Assembly: GCA_017539645.1 (NCBI GenBank)
Contig: JAFYCM010000081.1
Coordinates: forward strand, 1-32,265
Origin: Bacteroidales bacterium
GTDB lineage: Bacteria; Bacteroidota; Bacteroidia; Bacteroidales; Marinilabiliaceae
Direction: 5' to 3'
DNA length: 32,265 bases
The notes under the pieces are model-generated. The model searched no databases and was not told the origin of the DNA. It saw nothing but the letters and a program-made list of their open reading frames with translations. Below are positions 1-8,660 of the stretch, piece after piece. Positions within the stretch are counted from its first letter, which is position 1. Every line of letters begins with the position of its first letter. Both the position numbers and the translations under genes were made by a program.

Positions 1-1
1 A

Positions 2-2908
2 TGCTATGCACTAAGTCTTTACTATCTTGGCTATGGCGGCAACTACAACAAAACCACGCGTTTCCGCAGATACGATGGCGATGAGCGCGGTGTGACAGAA
101 GCTGAGCACCGCCCAGCCATTTTGAAGGAGTATACCGACAGCGCGCACTTGCTGAAAGCTAATCATTGGTATCATATAAAAATAACATCAGAGCCTGGTC
201 GTACGTGCTATTATATTGATGGTGAACGTCTTGTGGACTATCGCGATACGGAGCCTCACACCGAAGGTTGGTTCGGATTTCGCACCACACTCTCGCGCAC
301 ACGCATCACCAATTTCAAATATCACTGTGAGCCGTGGCAGCCTGATGAAGTGAAGGTTAACGCCATCGGCGATGTGCCTAAGTATGCCACGGGCGTGAGT
401 TTCGGCGTGCCATACGACATGGGTTACATGAAGCAGGGCGAGCGCGTGCACATTAACGATGGCGCTACCGACATCGCCGCTGACAGTTGGCCGCTCGCCT
501 ATTGGCCCGATGGTTCGGTGAAGTGGCTTGGCGTGGCTGCCGTTATTCCTGAAAATTGCAGCAGCATAACTGTAAAAAAAAACGCTGCGCTGAGTAGCCG
601 CCGCATCAACGTTGCGAAAAGTGCGAACTCGTTCTGCATAAATACGGGCAACGTACGTACGTATTTCTCTAAAAATCAAGGCGGTAATAATCTCATAGAC
701 TCCATCTGTAACGGTGGAGTAACTACGGCTCGCAATGTGCGCCTCACGTGCAGCACTGTGGATGGTCGTAAGTATATAAGTAATATTGAAAATGTTGATA
801 TTGAGCGACTTGGTGAGCAACGTGTCTGTGTAAAAGTTGTCGGAATGCATTCTGGTGCGAGTGGAAGTCTGTTGCCGTTTGTTGTGCGGCTCTATTTCTA
901 CGCCGGCGCGGAGCGCATAAATATGACGCATACCATTACGTATGATGGCGATGCTGACCACGATTTCGTGGCGTCGCTTGGTGTAAGTATGAATGTGCCC
1001 ATGGTGGGTGAGGCGTACAATCGACAAGTGGCGTTTCTCACCGAAAATGGCGGCGTGTGGAGCGAACCTGTGCAGCCGCTTGATGGTCGCCGAGAATTGC
1101 GCTTGAAAACTACGCCGCCCGATGCCCGTCGTGCAGACGAGAGTTTGCCTCCGGAGAAGTTTCAGCATCGCAATTTGCAAGCAGAACAGATGGATGGGCG
1201 TATCATCCCTAACGCTGAGGCTTTCGACAGCATAAATAATATGTACATACAGCAATGGGCAAAGTGGGACGGATTTCGTCTCAGCCAAATCACGCCCGAC
1301 GGATATACCATAAGAAAACGCGCCAAGGAGAATCGTCCGTGGATTGGCACTATGGGCGGACAAAAAGCCCCTGGTTGTGCCTTCGTAGGCGACGAAAAAC
1401 GTGGCATATTTATGAGTATGGATGGCTTTTGGCAGTCCTATCCGTCGAGCATAACTATAGATGGCGCAACCTCCGATGAGGCTTGCCTAACGATGTGGCT
1501 CTGGAGTGCCGAAGCCGAACCGATGGACCTCCGTCACTACGACGACGAGGCGCATGGACTTGAGGCGAGTTACGAAGATGTGCAGCCCGGCATGAGCACG
1601 CCATACGGCATTGCGCGCACCACGCAACTATCTATTTTGCCAGCCGCGCCGTATTCAGGAAAAGCCGATTTTGCTGCCAAAGCTACGGCACTCAGCACGC
1701 CGACCATATTTATGCCTACGCCGCACTATCTGCACGACCGCCGCGCTTTTGGAGTGTGGAGTCTGCCCGACACTTCGACAACTATGCGTGCGAATGTTGA
1801 GCGTCGCCTCAATGAGATTATCGAATATTACAAACGCCAAGTAGAGCAGCATCGCTGGTATGGCTTCTGGAATTATGGCGATTTTATGCATGCCTATGAT
1901 GCCGAACGTCACGAATGGCGCTACGACGTGGGCGGTTTCGCGTGGGATAATACCGAATTGGCGTCGCCGTTGTGGTTGTGGTACGAATTTTTGCGCTCTG
2001 GTCGTAGCGATATATATACGATGGCCGCTGCAATGACACGTCACACTGGCGAAGTGGATGTCTATCATATTGGACCGAATGCTACGCTCGGCTCGCGCCA
2101 CAATGTGTCACATTGGGGTTGCGGCGCTAAGGAGGCGCGCATAAGTCAAGCGTCGTGGAATCGTATCTATCACTATCTCACTACCGACGAGCGAACTGGC
2201 GACCTCATGACTGCCGTGCGCGATGCCGATACCATGCTCTACCACCTCGACCCGATGCGTCTTGCTCAGCCACGAGGCAAATATCCGTGCACCGCTCCTG
2301 CTCGCTTGCGTATCGGCCCCGATTGGATGGCATACGTATGCAACTGGATGACGGAGTGGGAACGCACGCGCAATAATGCCTATCGCGACAAGATTTTGAC
2401 TGGTATGCATAGTATTACTAAGCTGCCACATAAAATCTTTACCGGTCCGCTTGCACTCGGCTACGATCCTGCAACTGGCATAATATCAACGGAATGCGAC
2501 ACTTCGCTGCAATCGACAAATCATCTGATGACGATTATGGGCGGTTTCGAGATGATGATGGAATTCATACCCATGATAAACGACCGCGACTGGAACAACG
2601 CATGGCTCGACCTCGCGCGCAACTACAAACGTAAGGCGTGGGAGATTCGCAAAAATAAATTCCCCGTGACGCGCCTGTTGGCCTACGCTGCTGCCCATTT
2701 GAACGATAGCAAACTGGCCGATGATGCTTGGCGCGAAATGGAACGTATGATGCCGAGTGCCAAGAAGCCAAGCACGCTTCAGCACATAGTTACGCCGCCC
2801 GAAACGCCAGCGCCTCAGAACGAAATAAATTTCATGAGTACAAATGGCGCTGCCACGTGGAGCCTCGATGCTATATATATGATGGAAGTTTGCCCAATAG
2901 GAAACTAA
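2..2908 (+). CDS. PL26-type exo-rhamnogalacturonan lyase (5' truncated)
   Basis: The frame is open from base 2 with no stop, so the true start lies upstream of the window; the GTG at 92 is only an internal codon. About 968 residues are visible. The first ~130 (ending near WFGFRTT and ITNFKYH) resemble the DUF6250 / concanavalin-like domain found on Bacteroidota polysaccharide-degrading enzymes. The segment after it (VPKYATGVSFGVPYDMGY, then WPLAYWPDGSVKWLG) matches the PcRGLX/YetA-like N-terminal RIFT-barrel domain, and the remainder would be the helical-barrel and C-terminal parts of that family. Known members (PL26) cleave rhamnogalacturonan I from its chain ends by beta-elimination. Any signal peptide would be in the missing 5' part; periplasmic location is inferred. 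The GH2 gene 63 nt downstream on the same strand supports a shared pectin-degradation operon. The family call rests on remembered sequence character, not a search. Confidence 0.72.
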   Translation, partial: CYALSLYYLGYGGNYNKTTRFRRYDGDERGVTEAEHRPAILKEYTDSAHLLKANHWYHIKITSEPGRTCYYIDGERLVDYRDTEPHTEGWFGFRTTLSRTRITNFKYHCEPWQPDEVKVNAIGDVPKYATGVSFGVPYDMGYMKQGERVHINDGATDIAADSWPLAYWPDGSVKWLGVAAVIPENCSSITVKKNAALSSRRINVAKSANSFCINTGNVRTYFSKNQGGNNLIDSICNGGVTTARNVRLTCSTVDGRKYISNIENVDIERLGEQRVCVKVVGMHSGASGSLLPFVVRLYFYAGAERINMTHTITYDGDADHDFVASLGVSMNVPMVGEAYNRQVAFLTENGGVWSEPVQPLDGRRELRLKTTPPDARRADESLPPEKFQHRNLQAEQMDGRIIPNAEAFDSINNMYIQQWAKWDGFRLSQITPDGYTIRKRAKENRPWIGTMGGQKAPGCAFVGDEKRGIFMSMDGFWQSYPSSITIDGATSDEACLTMWLWSAEAEPMDLRHYDDEAHGLEASYEDVQPGMSTPYGIARTTQLSILPAAPYSGKADFAAKATALSTPTIFMPTPHYLHDRRAFGVWSLPDTSTTMRANVERRLNEIIEYYKRQVEQHRWYGFWNYGDFMHAYDAERHEWRYDVGGFAWDNTELASPLWLWYEFLRSGRSDIYTMAAAMTRHTGEVDVYHIGPNATLGSRHNVSHWGCGAKEARISQASWNRIYHYLTTDERTGDLMTAVRDADTMLYHLDPMRLAQPRGKYPCTAPARLRIGPDWMAYVCNWMTEWERTRNNAYRDKILTGMHSITKLPHKIFTGPLALGYDPATGIISTECDTSLQSTNHLMTIMGGFEMMMEFIPMINDRDWNNAWLDLARNYKRKAWEIRKNKFPVTRLLAYAAAHLNDSKLADDAWREMERMMPSAKKPSTLQHIVTPPETPAPQNEINFMSTNGAATWSLDAIYMMEVCPIGN

Positions 2909-2971
2909 TCGGGGCCACATGGAGTATTATAATTACTTTTGACGATTATTAACAGTTAACGCAATCAACGA

Positions 2972-5839
2972 ATGAGATTAACAGACTTTGTGGTATTTAT
3001 TGTGCTTATTATCAGCTGTATAAATACTTGCGCGCAAGATAAAATAGACCTCTCTGGCACATGGCGTTTTGGCATTTTAGCCGACGAAAAAGATGTGAAT
3101 CTTCCGCCTAAGAATCTTACTGAAAGCATTTGTTTGCCAGGCTCTATGATGCAAAACGGCAAGGGCGATCCCGTGACGGTGGATACGCGTTGGGTGGGCT
3201 CTATATACGATTCGTCGTATTATTTCAATCCTGCAATGGAGAAATATCGCCGCGCCGACAACGTGAAATTCCCATTTTTTCTCACTCCGCCGCGCCATTT
3301 TGTAGGCAAAGCATGGTACGTACGTAGCATACGTATACCCAAGCAGTGGAAAGGCCAACATGTGGAACTCTACCTTGAGCGTCCGCACATCGTGTCGAAA
3401 GTTTGGGTGAATGGCTCTTATGTGGGCGAGCAAAATTCGCTCTGCGTGGCGCATATTTACGACGTAAGTAAATATGTATCAGCTGGTAACATGGCAGAAA
3501 TTGCCATACTTATAGGCAACGATCCATCGACGGTTGGCGTGGGCGACGACTCGCATTCGGTGAGCGACCAGACGCAAGGTTGCTGGAATGGCATTGTGGG
3601 CGAAATCTCGTTGCGCTTGTTGCATAAAAAACAGATTGTTAGTGCAGATGTTTACCCGAACGTAGCTTCGAAGAGCATCGATGTGATACTGAAGACGAGC
3701 AATAAGTTGAAGAGAGCTACGCTGCGTGTTTCGCCTTACGGAACCGACGAGATTGTTGCCGAGAAACAGATAAAACTCAGCTCTGACAGCAGCTGCATAA
3801 CCATACCTATGGGCGCCGATTGCAAACTCTGGGACGAACTATCGCCTAATCTTTATATGCTAAGCATAACTACCGATGACGACGAAAAGTTGACTACGGT
3901 GTTTGGTATGCGCGAGTTCAAGATTGATGGGCGCAAGTTCACTATCAATGGGCGTCAGACAATGTTGCGAGGCACGGTGGAGAACTGCGATTTTCCGCTC
4001 ACTGGCTACGCGCCCACCGACCTCGAGAGTTGGTTGAAGATTTTCCGCAAATGCAAAGCCTATGGGCTCAACCACATGCGTTTTCATTCCTATTGTCCGC
4101 CAGAAGCTGCATTCTTAGCTGCTGATATTGAGGGCTTTTACCTGCAACCAGAATGTCCCTCGTGGCCGAATCATGGTGTGAGCCTCGGACGTGGCGAGAA
4201 GGTCGATAAATATCTTATGGACGAAGCTGAGCGCATCACGGCGGCATACGGCAACCACCCGTCGTTTGTGATGCTTGCTGCTGGCAACGAACCGCGTGGC
4301 AATTGGGTGAAATGGTGCTCCAATTTTGTAAATATTTGGAAAAATCGCGATTCACGTCGCGTCTACACTGGTGCTTCGGTTGGTGGCGGTTGGCAGTGGC
4401 AGCCAGCAAGCCAATATCATGTGAAAGCTGGCGCTCGCGGCCTTAGTTGGGGCAAACATCGCCCGAGCACTACCGACAACTATACCGACGGCATCACCAG
4501 ATTCTACGATAAAGCTACGAAGCAGACTTTCGAGATTAATGAGCCGTTTGTGACGCACGAAATGGGGCAGTGGTGCGCTTTCCCCGACATTGCTGATACT
4601 GTGCAATTTACGGGTGTATATAAGGAACGCAACTTTGAAATTTTCTCCGATATTTTGGTGCAAAACGGCATGGCGGACATGAGCAATAAGTTCCTTATGA
4701 GTAGCGGCAAACTTCAGTTGCTATGCTATAAATATGAGATAGAACGTCTTATGCGTACACCAGATTATGCTGGCTATCAGCTTCTTGCGCTTAACGATTA
4801 TAGCGGACAAGGTTCGGCAATTGTTGGCTTGCTCAACGTGCTCTGGAACGAAAAAGGGTATTGTAGTGCCGAGGATTTCCGCCAATTCTGCAATCCAGTA
4901 GTTATGCTGGCTGAATTCCCCAAATTCACTTTCACAGCTGGCGAGGAGGTTCGCATACCTATAAAGATTGCAAATTATAACATCAAGCCTATTGATAAGA
5001 GCAGCGTCTATTACACCATAAAAGTCGACAATATGGCACTTATAAATGGCAATATAGATATGAATCATCTCGACTGCGGCATCACTGAATTGGACGAAAT
5101 TGTTCTATCAACTAGCGATTTCAATGAAGCCGTCAAAGCTACGCTTACAGTCAGTTTGGGAAGCGAATGTTGCACCGCCAACAACTCGTGGGATTTCTGG
5201 ATTTATCCGAAACTCAATCCGCAAGCCGATAATGATATTTACGTCACCGATACGCTCGATGCCAAGGCTCGCGAGACTCTACAAAATGGCGGCAAAGTGC
5301 TCCTGCTTGCTGGCGGCAAAGTGACCTACGGCAGCGACGTGAAACAGCAGTTTTTGCCAGTATTTTGGAATACAAGTTGGTTCAAGATGCGTCCGCCGCA
5401 CACCGTGGGTTCATACATACAAAGCTCGCACCCAATTTTCAGCGACTTCCCAACCGACGATTACACTTCGCTGCAATGGTGGGAACTCGTGAACAACACG
5501 CAATGTATGCTTATGAAGGATTTCTCTACCGACTTGAAACCTATCGTGCAACCAATCGACACTTGGTTCCTAAGCCGCCGATTAAGTACGCTTTTCGAAG
5601 CTAATGTGCTGAATGGTAAACTGATAGTGACTACGTTTAATCTAACAAACGACTTGGATAATCGCCCCGCGGCACGTCAGCTCTTGCAGTCTATTTATAA
5701 TTACATGCATTCTGCCAAATTCGAGCCGCAAAGTACGGTGTATATCAACGATATAGAGGCTCTGTTTACCAAGCAGTCTGAGCGCGTAGATATGTATACC
5801 AAGGACTCGCCCGACGAACTGAAACCGAAGATTTTATAG
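2972..5839 (+). CDS. Secreted glycoside hydrolase family 2 protein (beta-galactosidase-like)
   Basis: 955 residues starting at ATG with a clear signal peptide (MRLTDFVVFIVLIISCINTCAQ), so probably periplasmic. The N-terminal part (LSGTWRF, LPGSMMQNG, YVRSIRIPKQWKGQHVELYLERPH, VWVNGSYVG) is the jelly-roll sugar-binding domain of GH2. An immunoglobulin-like domain follows, then a TIM barrel from about residue 310. The likely acid/base is E440 in AAGNEPRG and the likely nucleophile is E530 in VTHEMGQW; their 90-residue spacing fits GH2. A long C-terminal region after ~residue 600 contains further beta-sandwich-like sequence. It lies 63 nt after the PL26 gene on the same strand and probably removes side-chain or end sugars of rhamnogalacturonan fragments. 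GH2 covers beta-galactosidase, glucuronidase and mannosidase activities, so the substrate is inferred from context only. Confidence 0.78.
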   Translation: MRLTDFVVFIVLIISCINTCAQDKIDLSGTWRFGILADEKDVNLPPKNLTESICLPGSMMQNGKGDPVTVDTRWVGSIYDSSYYFNPAMEKYRRADNVKFPFFLTPPRHFVGKAWYVRSIRIPKQWKGQHVELYLERPHIVSKVWVNGSYVGEQNSLCVAHIYDVSKYVSAGNMAEIAILIGNDPSTVGVGDDSHSVSDQTQGCWNGIVGEISLRLLHKKQIVSADVYPNVASKSIDVILKTSNKLKRATLRVSPYGTDEIVAEKQIKLSSDSSCITIPMGADCKLWDELSPNLYMLSITTDDDEKLTTVFGMREFKIDGRKFTINGRQTMLRGTVENCDFPLTGYAPTDLESWLKIFRKCKAYGLNHMRFHSYCPPEAAFLAADIEGFYLQPECPSWPNHGVSLGRGEKVDKYLMDEAERITAAYGNHPSFVMLAAGNEPRGNWVKWCSNFVNIWKNRDSRRVYTGASVGGGWQWQPASQYHVKAGARGLSWGKHRPSTTDNYTDGITRFYDKATKQTFEINEPFVTHEMGQWCAFPDIADTVQFTGVYKERNFEIFSDILVQNGMADMSNKFLMSSGKLQLLCYKYEIERLMRTPDYAGYQLLALNDYSGQGSAIVGLLNVLWNEKGYCSAEDFRQFCNPVVMLAEFPKFTFTAGEEVRIPIKIANYNIKPIDKSSVYYTIKVDNMALINGNIDMNHLDCGITELDEIVLSTSDFNEAVKATLTVSLGSECCTANNSWDFWIYPKLNPQADNDIYVTDTLDAKARETLQNGGKVLLLAGGKVTYGSDVKQQFLPVFWNTSWFKMRPPHTVGSYIQSSHPIFSDFPTDDYTSLQWWELVNNTQCMLMKDFSTDLKPIVQPIDTWFLSRRLSTLFEANVLNGKLIVTTFNLTNDLDNRPAARQLLQSIYNYMHSAKFEPQSTVYINDIEALFTKQSERVDMYTKDSPDELKPKIL

Positions 5840-5952
5840 CTGCGAAAGAATTAGAATGGCTGAGACACTGAAGAGATTGGATTTCATTCCACTGTCGGCG
5901 TAGCGTCTCGATATATCGCAGCAAATTCAATTCCTTCGAACGGATACAAAAA

Positions 5953-5992
5953 AACTACGGAAATCGCTAGATATTTAGCGTTTTCCGTAGTT
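5953..5992 (-). terminator. Intrinsic terminator of murF-alr
   Basis: The arms aactacggaaa (5953-5963) and tttccgtagtt (5982-5992) pair perfectly. After one T-T mismatch the stem continues with cgcta/tagcg (5965-5969/5976-5980) around a 6-nt loop. On the minus strand the stem is followed by a run of T (complement of 5948-5954), so it is a good intrinsic terminator about 20 nt after the murF-alr stop. It may also stop transcripts from the convergent GH2 gene, though the plus-strand T tract is poor. Confidence 0.8.
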
Positions 5993-6013
5993 CTATATAA
6001 TGCGCTTACTTTT

Positions 6014-8467
6014 CTATTCTATATAGTACACACGCTTAATTCTGCGCCCAATGCCTGTAAGAATTTCGTAAGGTATCGTGCCGATGGCATCGGAGACTTC
6101 CCAAACTGGGTGTTGGTCGCCGAAGATGATGACGGAGTCTGATTCGCGTGCATTGGGTACATCGGTGACGTCCACCATACATAGGTCCATACATACGTTG
6201 CCAACTATCGGGCACAATTTGTTGTTAATCATTACTTTGCCAACGCCGTTGCTCAGTCGGCGGTCGAGGCCATCGGCATAACCAATTGGCACAATAGCTA
6301 TGCGCGATTCACGGTCGACAACTGTTTTGCGGCTATAACCAATGGAATCGCCAGCTTTCACCGTGCGTATGAGGCTTATGTATGAGCGCAGCGTAGCAAC
6401 ATTTTTCAGCTTCGAGTTGTCGATTGCCGACACGCCATAGAGACCGATGCCGAGGCGAACCATCTCCATAGCATTCTCGGTAAAGCGCTCTATGCCAGCC
6501 GAGTTGAGTATGTGGCGCATAAAATCGTAGCCAAGGCGTTCGCGCAGACGTGATGTGGCAGCCTTGAAGCGCTCAAGTTGTTCGTGGGTGAACTCATCGT
6601 GGATGGCTTCATCGGCACCAACGAGATGGCTGAAAACCGAGGCAACATGCACGTTGGGCAGCTCGCTAAGTACATCGGCAATGTGGTCGGCTTGGTCGAA
6701 GTCGAAGCCCGAGCGGTGCATGCCAGTATCTATTTTTATATGTACGGCGGCATTACGTATGCCTGCACGCTTGGCAGCTTCGGCATAGCGGCGCAACACA
6801 AGTTCGGAGTAAATCTCTGGTTCAAGGTGGTTGGCAAGCATGACGTCGAAGGCGTGCTCCTCGGGGTTCATAACCATAATAGGCAGCGTGATTCCCGCGT
6901 TGCGAAGGTCGACGCCCTCATCGGCAAACGCCACACCAAGGTAGTCGACGCCTTGCTGCTGCATGAGGCGCGCAATCTCGAACGAGCCAGTGCCATAGCT
7001 ATAGGCCTTCACCATGCATAGCAGTTTGGTTGTGGGTGGCAGTAGGTGGCGGAAGTAGGCTATGTTGTGCGAGAGTGCGTTGAGGTTAATCTCCATTATT
7101 GTGCGGTGGCGCGCCGAAGCCAACATGGTAGCTATACGTTCGAAGCCAAACGTGCGCGAGCCCTTGAGTAATATGGCTTCCTGACGAAAATCGGCAGTTG
7201 AGAAAGTGCCTAAAAACTGCTCCGTCGATGTGAAGAAAAGTGCATCGGGCATACCAGCCATAGCACGGCTGATGTGTTTGCCAATGCCAATCAATCGATC
7301 GACATTCTTCTTGGCAATCAGTGCTTTTACGCGGTGATAGAGTTCTGCGTCGGGCAGGCCGGTTTGCTGCAAGTCGCTAAGTATAAGCGTTTTTGTAAGT
7401 CCGCGGCGTGTGCCCATCACGTGTAGCATATCGAGTGCTACGGAGAGCGACGTGAGGTCGGCGTTGTAGCTATCGTTGATGATGAGGCAATCGTTCACGC
7501 CCTCTTTTTGCTCTAGGCGCATCTCTATATTGCAGAGATCAGCTGCGCGGCTCGCAATTTTCGCTGTATTTATGCCAACGAGGGTAGAGTAGAGCGCAGC
7601 AGTGATGATATTCTCTACCGATGCAGAATCGGTCATCTGTGTGCTGATACTTAGATGTTTACCATCGTAGTCGAGCGTAATATTTTTACCAATATTATTA
7701 TCGGCAATCGCAACCTTGCAGTCGGCATTAGCGCCGTTGCAGCTCCACGTGATATGTTTAGCTTGTGGATATTCACGTTTTAGAGCTGCCGTAAGTGCGT
7801 TATTATCAATATTATATATGATGCGCTCGGCACCTCGGCAAAGTTTAATCTTCTCGGCAATCTTCTCGTCGATAGAGGTGAAATTCTCTTGGTGGGCTTC
7901 GCCTATATTAGTGATAATGACATCGTTAGGCGCAATTATGCGAGCCAAACGTTCCATCTCGCCACGCTTAGATATGCCAGCTTCGATGATGGCAAGTTGG
8001 GTGTCGTCCTCTATGGTGAGTAGGCTCAGTGGAACGCCCGTTTGGCTATTGTAGCTACGCGGCGAACGAGCCGTAACCATGTCACCAGCAATGAGTTGCG
8101 CGAGCCACTCCTTCACAATTGTTTTGCCATTGCTACCCGTGATGGCCACAACGCGGCAGCCCACAGCTGTGCGACGATGCAGCGCAATGTCCTGAAGTGC
8201 GGTGAGCGTGTCGTCCACCACCACAAATGAGGCTTGCGTGAATGGTGCCACGTCGAACGTTTTGCTAACCACAAAAGCGCGCAAACCACGCGAATATAGG
8301 TCGGCTATGTATTGATGACCATCGTGGCGCTCACCAACAATGGCCACGTAGAGCGAATCGGCCGAACTGAACGGTCGACGGCTATCTATAACTATGTTCT
8401 TTATTTCGAGTGCAGACGGTCCTACCAAACGACCGTTGCATGCTGTAGCAATCTCAGAAATATTCAT
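6014..8467 (-). CDS. murF-alr: Bifunctional MurF (UDP-MurNAc-tripeptide:D-Ala-D-Ala ligase) / alanine racemase
   Basis: 817 residues from the ATG at 8467. A longer frame from 8497 is possible, but its first codons overlap the -7 box. Residues ~1-455 form the Mur ligase: substrate-binding N domain (MNISEIATACNGRLVG, IDSR), ATP P-loop GSNGKT at 111-116, and the central motif YNSQTGVPLSLL. Residues ~460-817 form a PLP alanine racemase: the PLP lysine is K487 in MVKAYSYG, the second catalytic residue is probably Y711 in IGYSRKT, and GYADG and VCMD motifs follow. The fusion couples D-alanine supply to addition of D-Ala-D-Ala to the peptidoglycan precursor in the cytoplasm. This fused form is familiar in Bacteroidota. 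The gene is apparently monocistronic, with its own terminator and promoter box. Confidence 0.95.
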   Translation of the reverse strand: MNISEIATACNGRLVGPSALEIKNIVIDSRRPFSSADSLYVAIVGERHDGHQYIADLYSRGLRAFVVSKTFDVAPFTQASFVVVDDTLTALQDIALHRRTAVGCRVVAITGSNGKTIVKEWLAQLIAGDMVTARSPRSYNSQTGVPLSLLTIEDDTQLAIIEAGISKRGEMERLARIIAPNDVIITNIGEAHQENFTSIDEKIAEKIKLCRGAERIIYNIDNNALTAALKREYPQAKHITWSCNGANADCKVAIADNNIGKNITLDYDGKHLSISTQMTDSASVENIITAALYSTLVGINTAKIASRAADLCNIEMRLEQKEGVNDCLIINDSYNADLTSLSVALDMLHVMGTRRGLTKTLILSDLQQTGLPDAELYHRVKALIAKKNVDRLIGIGKHISRAMAGMPDALFFTSTEQFLGTFSTADFRQEAILLKGSRTFGFERIATMLASARHRTIMEINLNALSHNIAYFRHLLPPTTKLLCMVKAYSYGTGSFEIARLMQQQGVDYLGVAFADEGVDLRNAGITLPIMVMNPEEHAFDVMLANHLEPEIYSELVLRRYAEAAKRAGIRNAAVHIKIDTGMHRSGFDFDQADHIADVLSELPNVHVASVFSHLVGADEAIHDEFTHEQLERFKAATSRLRERLGYDFMRHILNSAGIERFTENAMEMVRLGIGLYGVSAIDNSKLKNVATLRSYISLIRTVKAGDSIGYSRKTVVDRESRIAIVPIGYADGLDRRLSNGVGKVMINNKLCPIVGNVCMDLCMVDVTDVPNARESDSVIIFGDQHPVWEVSDAIGTIPYEILTGIGRRIKRVYYIE

Positions 8468-8494
8468 TTTAGTACTCCAAATTTTTTCGGACAC

Positions 8495-8502
8495 CAAAGT
8501 TA
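8495..8502 (-). promoter_or_regulatory. Bacteroidota -7 promoter box for murF-alr
   Basis: The minus strand reads TAACTTTG, a full match to TAnnTTTG. Transcription would start near 8488, about 20 nt before the ATG at 8467; this favours that start over the in-frame codon at 8497. I could not find a well-spaced -33 TTTG box. Confidence 0.5.
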
Positions 8503-8600
8503 GATAACAAAGAAGTATAAGTGTAAGTAAAAAGTAAAAGTGTTTTTATGTATGTCATTTGTGTTTTGTGCTTATTTGTAAATATCTATATAATAATGAA

Positions 8601-8636
8601 TTACGAGCCACGGGGCGTGCACTCCATAGCTCGTAA
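8601..8636 (-). terminator. Weak hairpin after ABC permease gene
   Basis: ttacgagc (8601-8608) and gctcgtaa (8629-8636) form an 8-bp stem around a 20-nt loop, 24 nt after the permease stop codon. There is no strong T run on the minus strand, so termination is only a possibility. Confidence 0.4.
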
Positions 8637-8660
8637 CTCTAAAGTTTTCAGTCGCAACAA

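Noticed and set aside
188-1363. 391-codon open frame on the minus strand
   Set aside because: It lies entirely inside the PL26-type lyase gene on the plus strand, shows no domain pattern, and is a shadow of the coding bias.
5839-5922. Possible structured RNA after the GH2 gene (gctgcga/tcgcagc and gagac/gtctc pairs)
   Set aside because: The stems are short and far apart and no known RNA family is suggested; chance pairing cannot be excluded.
8468-8497. Ten-residue N-terminal extension of MurF-Alr
   Set aside because: Its first codons overlap the TAACTTTG box; the shorter start MNISEIA matches the usual MurF N terminus.
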